Source: Micromonospora phaseoli
Lineage (GTDB): Bacteria; Actinomycetota; Actinomycetes; Mycobacteriales; Micromonosporaceae
NCBI RefSeq assembly: GCF_900109115.1
Contig: NZ_FNYV01000003.1
Location: 338,843-402,842 of the forward strand
DNA length: 64,000 bases
Direction: 5' to 3'
Part shown: in pieces, positions 60,695 through 64,000 of the stretch
Position numbering within the stretch: the stretch's first letter is position 1
Layout: the number at the start of each line of letters is the position of its first letter
Notes under the pieces: generated by a model
What the model was told of the DNA's origin: nothing
The model's input: only the letters and a program-made list of their open reading frames with translations
Database searches by the model: none
Position numbers and translations under genes: made by a program

Positions 60695-61288
60695 ATGACT
60701 TCCACACCTCAGGCGCCGTACAAGCAGCTGCGCCGCCCCACCACCGACCGGATGATCGCCGGGGTGGCCAGCGGAGTCGGCCGCTACTTCGCCGTCGACC
60801 CCAACCTGGTCCGCGTCGCCTTCGCCGTCGCCACGCTACTGACCGGCGGTATCGCCGCCCTCGCGTACCCGATCATGTGGTTCCTGATGCCCGAGGAGCC
60901 GGCCGATGCGCCCGCCTGGCCGCACCCGGCGGGCAACCCGCCGTTCGGACCCGCCGGGCCGCAGCCGACGGGCACCGCCCCGCACCCCGCCTGGCCGCAG
61001 CCGGCCACACCGACGGGCGGCACGCCGCACCCCGCCTGGCCGTTCCCCGGCTCCGCCGGCCCGACGGCGCAACCGGCCCCGCACGACGCCCCGCCGGCAT
61101 CGGCCACCTGGTCACCGCCGGCGTACCCGGGCACGCCGGCCGCCGACGCCGTGCCCGACCCGGCCACCGCACCCGAGGAGGTCGCGCCCGGATCCGCTGC
61201 CGTCCCGGTGCCGGAGCCCACATCGGGACCGGAACCCACGGCCACTCCGGAGCCAGCACCGCGGCCCACGCCGCAGCCGCCGGCGTGA
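60695..61288 (+). CDS. Small PspC-domain membrane protein
   Basis: A 197-residue protein from ATG 60695; GTG 60680 would add five residues. The PspC domain (QLRRPTTDRMIAGVASGVGRYFAVDPNLVRVAFAVATLLTGG) spans about 11-65 with one or two membrane segments, followed by a Pro/Ala/Thr-rich tail of 130 residues of low complexity. It is the third PspC module in the window after the kinase and the LiaF-like protein. A role in envelope stress is inferred from the family name only. Confidence 0.82.
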   Translation: MTSTPQAPYKQLRRPTTDRMIAGVASGVGRYFAVDPNLVRVAFAVATLLTGGIAALAYPIMWFLMPEEPADAPAWPHPAGNPPFGPAGPQPTGTAPHPAWPQPATPTGGTPHPAWPFPGSAGPTAQPAPHDAPPASATWSPPAYPGTPAADAVPDPATAPEEVAPGSAAVPVPEPTSGPEPTATPEPAPRPTPQPPA

Positions 61289-61318
61289 GCCGACGTCATG
61301 CCCAGCGGTGGGCCGATG

Positions 61319-62875
61319 TCACTCCCACTCGATGGTGCCCGGGGGCTTGCTGGTGACGTCCAGCACCACCCGGTTCACCTCGGCCACCTCGTTGGTGATC
61401 CGGGTGGAGATCCGGGCGATCACGTCGTAGGGCAGCCGGGACCAGTCGGCGGTCATCGCATCCTCGCTGGAGACCGGGCGCAGTACCACGGGATGACCGT
61501 AGCTGCGCCCGTCGCCCTGCACGCCGACGCTGCGCACATCGGCCAGCAGCACCACGGGGAACTGCCACACGTCCCGGTCCAGGCCGGCGGCGCTGAGCTC
61601 CTGGCGGGCGATGAAGTCGGCCCGGCGCAGCACGTCGAGCCGCTCCTGGTCGACCGCGCCGATGATCCGGATGGCCAGGCCGGGGCCGGGGAACGGGTGC
61701 CGCCAGACCATCGCCTCGGGCAGGCCGAGCTGGAGACCGAGCGTACGGACCTCGTCCTTGAACAGCGTCCGCAACGGCTCGACCAGGGCGAACTTGAGAT
61801 CCTCGGGCAGCCCGCCGACGTTGTGGTGACTCTTGATGTTGGCGGTACCGGTCCCGCCGCCGGACTCGACCACGTCCGGGTAGAGGGTGCCCTGCACCAG
61901 GAACTCGACGTCGCCGTGCGAGGCGATCTCCCGGGCGGCGGCCTCGAAGACCCGGATGAACTCCCGGCCGATGATCTTGCGCTTCTGCTCGGGGTCGGTC
62001 ACCCCGGCCAGCGCGCCGAGGAACCTGTCGGCCGCGTCGACCACCTTCAACCTGATGCCGGTCGCCGCGACGTAGTCCTTCTCCACCTGCTCGGCCTCGC
62101 CCGCGCGCAGCAGACCGTGATCGACGAATACGCAGGTCAGCTGGTCACCGACGGCCTTGTGCACCAGCGCGGCGGCGACCGCGGAGTCCACCCCGCCGCT
62201 CAGGCCGCAGATGACCTCCTTGTCACCGACCTGCGCGCGGATCCGCGCCACCTGCTCGTCGATGATGTTCTCGGCCGTCCAGGTCGGCTCGATCCCGGCG
62301 ATCTCGTACAGGAAGCGGGTCAGCATCTCCTGGCCGTGCGCGGTGTGCCCCACCTCGGGGTGGAACTGCACGCCGGCCCGGCGGCCGGCCACGTCCTCGA
62401 AGGCGGCGACCGGCGCGCCGGCGGACTCGGCGGTCACCGTGAACCCCTCGGGCGCCTCGGTCACGCAGTCGCCGTGGCTCATCCACACCGGTAGGTCGGC
62501 CGGCAGATCACGGAGCAGTACACCCGGGTCGAGCAGGCGCGGGCGCAGCGGAGTGCCGCCGTACTCGCGGCCGCCGGTGCGCGCCACCGTGCCACCGAGG
62601 GAACGGGCCATCGCCTGGAACCCGTAGCAGATCCCGAAGACCGGCACCCCGGCGGTGAACAGCCCGTCGTCGACCTGCGGGGCACCCGGCTCGTAGACGC
62701 TCGCGGGACCGCCGGAGAGGATGATCGCGGCGGGATCGCGGGCCAGCATCTCGGCCACCGGCATGGTGTGCGGAACGATCTCGGAATAGACCTTCGCCTC
62801 ACGGACCCGGCGGGCGATGAGCTGGGCGTACTGGGCTCCGAAGTCCACCACGAGGACGGGGCGAGGCAGGCTCAT
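61319..62875 (-). CDS. guaA: GMP synthase (glutamine-hydrolysing)
   Basis: A 518-residue enzyme that aminates XMP to GMP. ATG 62875 gives the family start [24 protein letters not shown]; the frame is open further upstream without homology. The glutaminase domain has Cys83 in FGICYGFQ and a downstream FHPEVGHT. The synthetase domain has the PP-loop [15 protein letters not shown], and the dimerisation domain ends with KPPGTIEWE. It belongs to the purine pathway with purNH and folD, though not in their operons. Confidence 0.97.
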   Translation of the reverse strand: MSLPRPVLVVDFGAQYAQLIARRVREAKVYSEIVPHTMPVAEMLARDPAAIILSGGPASVYEPGAPQVDDGLFTAGVPVFGICYGFQAMARSLGGTVARTGGREYGGTPLRPRLLDPGVLLRDLPADLPVWMSHGDCVTEAPEGFTVTAESAGAPVAAFEDVAGRRAGVQFHPEVGHTAHGQEMLTRFLYEIAGIEPTWTAENIIDEQVARIRAQVGDKEVICGLSGGVDSAVAAALVHKAVGDQLTCVFVDHGLLRAGEAEQVEKDYVAATGIRLKVVDAADRFLGALAGVTDPEQKRKIIGREFIRVFEAAAREIASHGDVEFLVQGTLYPDVVESGGGTGTANIKSHHNVGGLPEDLKFALVEPLRTLFKDEVRTLGLQLGLPEAMVWRHPFPGPGLAIRIIGAVDQERLDVLRRADFIARQELSAAGLDRDVWQFPVVLLADVRSVGVQGDGRSYGHPVVLRPVSSEDAMTADWSRLPYDVIARISTRITNEVAEVNRVVLDVTSKPPGTIEWE

Positions 62876-63036
62876 GGGTGGCCATCCTACCGAGCGTGAC
62901 GTCGACACCCCCGGGCGGCCGTCCGGTCCGGGGCACCGGCGCCGAGTCTGACGTAACCGGCCTCCGGTCAACACTCGCCGCGATAGCGTGACAGCCAGTT
63001 GACCAGGGCAAATACCCGGACCACAGGAAGACGAGG
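62876..63036. promoter_or_regulatory. Divergent promoter region guaA / rhodopsin
   Basis: About 160 bp between divergent starts. AGGAAGACGAGG immediately before the rhodopsin gene is its ribosome site. I see no guanine-riboswitch features on the guaA side. Confidence 0.4.
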
Positions 63037-63741
63037 GTGGCCGTGACCGAGGCCTGGCTGTGGGTGTACGTGGCAGCGATGGCAGCCGGTGCGCTGCTCT
63101 TCATCGTCTGGAGCCGCGACCGCCAGCAGGTGCCGCGAGCGGAGTACCTGGTGGCAATGGCGATTCCGCTCTGGTCCGGCCTCTGGTACGCGGTGATGGC
63201 TCTCGGCGGTGGGCAGACCGAGATCGCCGGTGAGACCACCTACTGGGCGCGGTACGTCGACTGGGTGGTGACCACTCCCCTGCTGCTGATCGCCCTGGCC
63301 TTCACCGGCACCCAGGCGCTGGCCCGCAAACCGTGGCGCATCGTCGGGCTGCTGATCGGTGCCGACGTGGTGATGATCCTCAGCGGCCTGCTGGCGGACC
63401 TGTCGACCGCGCAGTGGCTGCGCTACGGGCTATACGCACTGGGCGTGGTCGCGCTGATCGTCGTGTACTCGCTGATCTGGGGCCCGCTGCGCGCCGCCGC
63501 GGAGCGGCAGCCGGCACCGATGGCCCGGACCTACCGGGAGGTCGCCGCGCTCCTCAGCATCCTGTGGCTCGGCTACCCACTGATCTGGATCCTCGGCCCC
63601 TCCGGGCTCGGGCTCTTCGGCGACGTCACCGACACCGCGCTCTTCGTCCTGCTGCCCATCCTGTCGAAGGTGGGCTGGAGCATCGTCGACCTCTCCCGGC
63701 TCCGGTCGCTGGGCCGCCGGGGTGAACTCACCGTTGCCTGA
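63037..63741 (+). CDS. Microbial rhodopsin, xenorhodopsin-like
   Basis: A 234-residue retinal protein with seven membrane segments, from GTG 63037 (GTG 63043 also possible). Helix C reads [19 protein letters not shown]: Arg72, Asp75, Trp76, Thr79 and Ala86 are at the bacteriorhodopsin positions 82, 85, 86, 89 and 96, giving a DTA motif. Helix F has WLGYPLIW, and helix G has LSKVGW with the retinal Lys211. The position four before that Lys is Pro207, where bacteriorhodopsin has Asp212. Pro there is the hallmark of Anabaena sensory rhodopsin and xenorhodopsins, several of which pump protons inward. No retinal-forming oxygenase gene lies in the window. Confidence 0.88.
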   Translation: MAVTEAWLWVYVAAMAAGALLFIVWSRDRQQVPRAEYLVAMAIPLWSGLWYAVMALGGGQTEIAGETTYWARYVDWVVTTPLLLIALAFTGTQALARKPWRIVGLLIGADVVMILSGLLADLSTAQWLRYGLYALGVVALIVVYSLIWGPLRAAAERQPAPMARTYREVAALLSILWLGYPLIWILGPSGLGLFGDVTDTALFVLLPILSKVGWSIVDLSRLRSLGRRGELTVA

Positions 63742-63744
63742 CAG

Positions 63745-64000
63745 TCAGCGCAGCGCGCCCGGGGCGTCGGCCGGCACCGCCGGGTGGTGGGGTGGCACCG
63801 GCTCCAGACGGGTGTACGCCGAACCGACCGGCGGCCTCGGGTCTGATTCGCCTTTGTTGGGCCAGAACGACATCGCCCGCTCCGCCTGCGCGGTGATCGT
63901 CAACGACGGGTTCACCCCGAGGTTGGCCGACACCGCCGCCCCGTCGACCACGTGCAGCCCAGGGTGACCGTGGATCCGGTGGTACGGGTCGATCACCCCG
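63745..64000 (-). CDS. C-terminal part of a GMC-family oxidoreductase
   Basis: The last 84 residues of a gene that continues past the right edge. It matches the C-terminal FAD-contacting segment of GMC oxidoreductases, [34 protein letters not shown], typical of large secreted or cytoplasmic alcohol and sterol oxidase-like proteins. The stop is 63747-63745, three bases from the rhodopsin stop, so the genes converge. Substrate cannot be inferred. Confidence 0.85.
   Translation of the reverse strand, partial: GVIDPYHRIHGHPGLHVVDGAAVSANLGVNPSLTITAQAERAMSFWPNKGESDPRPPVGSAYTRLEPVPPHHPAVPADAPGALR

Overview
The window is high-GC actinobacterial chromosome, densely coded, with many GTG starts and many overlapping start/stop codons. 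The gene set (LDH-like malate dehydrogenase, eukaryote-like NADP isocitrate dehydrogenase, fused PurN-PurH, PspC/two-component cluster, DUF6350 membrane protein beside sucCD) and intergenic repeats built on AAGGAAGGGCCCC / TATTAACGCCT point to Micromonosporaceae, most likely Micromonospora. That placement is inference. I saw no rRNA, tRNA, CRISPR array, insertion sequence or prophage.

Layout. 1-1.2 kb: two uncharacterised minus-strand genes, one cut by the edge. 1.3-3.5 kb: alkylation repair (Ada/AlkA fusion and Ogt). 3.5-9.9 kb: a heterodimeric ABC exporter and an archaeal-type valyl-tRNA synthetase. 10-13.5 kb: a four-gene ABC-2 operon on the minus strand. 13.7-18 kb: DM13 protein, an APS kinase with a sulfurylase-like N-terminus, and a DeoR regulator with galT. 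18.3-22.9 kb: icd, a VOC protein diverging from a TetR regulator, mdh and folD. 23.3-29 kb and 45.4-51.3 kb: two complete peptide ABC importer operons of the same gene order in opposite orientation. 29-44.5 kb: a GGDEF/EAL protein, purNH, small membrane proteins, sucCD, a B12-binding mutase subunit, two M23 peptidases and pcrA. 44.6-45.3 kb: a leader peptide and attenuator ahead of chorismate mutase. 51.6-61.3 kb: two-component system and PspC proteins, psd and pssA, two double-Nudix proteins. 61.3-64 kb: guaA, a microbial rhodopsin and the end of a GMC oxidoreductase gene.

Central metabolism is well represented: icd, mdh and sucCD cover the oxidative TCA cycle, and the B12 protein could feed acyl-CoA rearrangement products toward succinyl-CoA. 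Several loci carry visible control elements: a Phe/Tyr transcription attenuator before chorismate mutase, phased TGTT repeats before deoR-galT, phased GTAC repeats between the VOC and TetR genes, and long hairpins between binding-protein and permease genes in both importer operons.

The most notable signals are: (1) the Phe/Tyr leader-peptide attenuator, in which protector, antiterminator and terminator pairings can all be drawn; (2) a xenorhodopsin-like retinal protein; (3) a palindromic repeat inside the AlkA-family gene that stays in frame, with a near-perfect relative in an intergenic region; (4) 84-87 bp spacers forming micro-ORFs that link importer genes by ATGA overlaps; (5) three separate palindromic or dyad repeat families.
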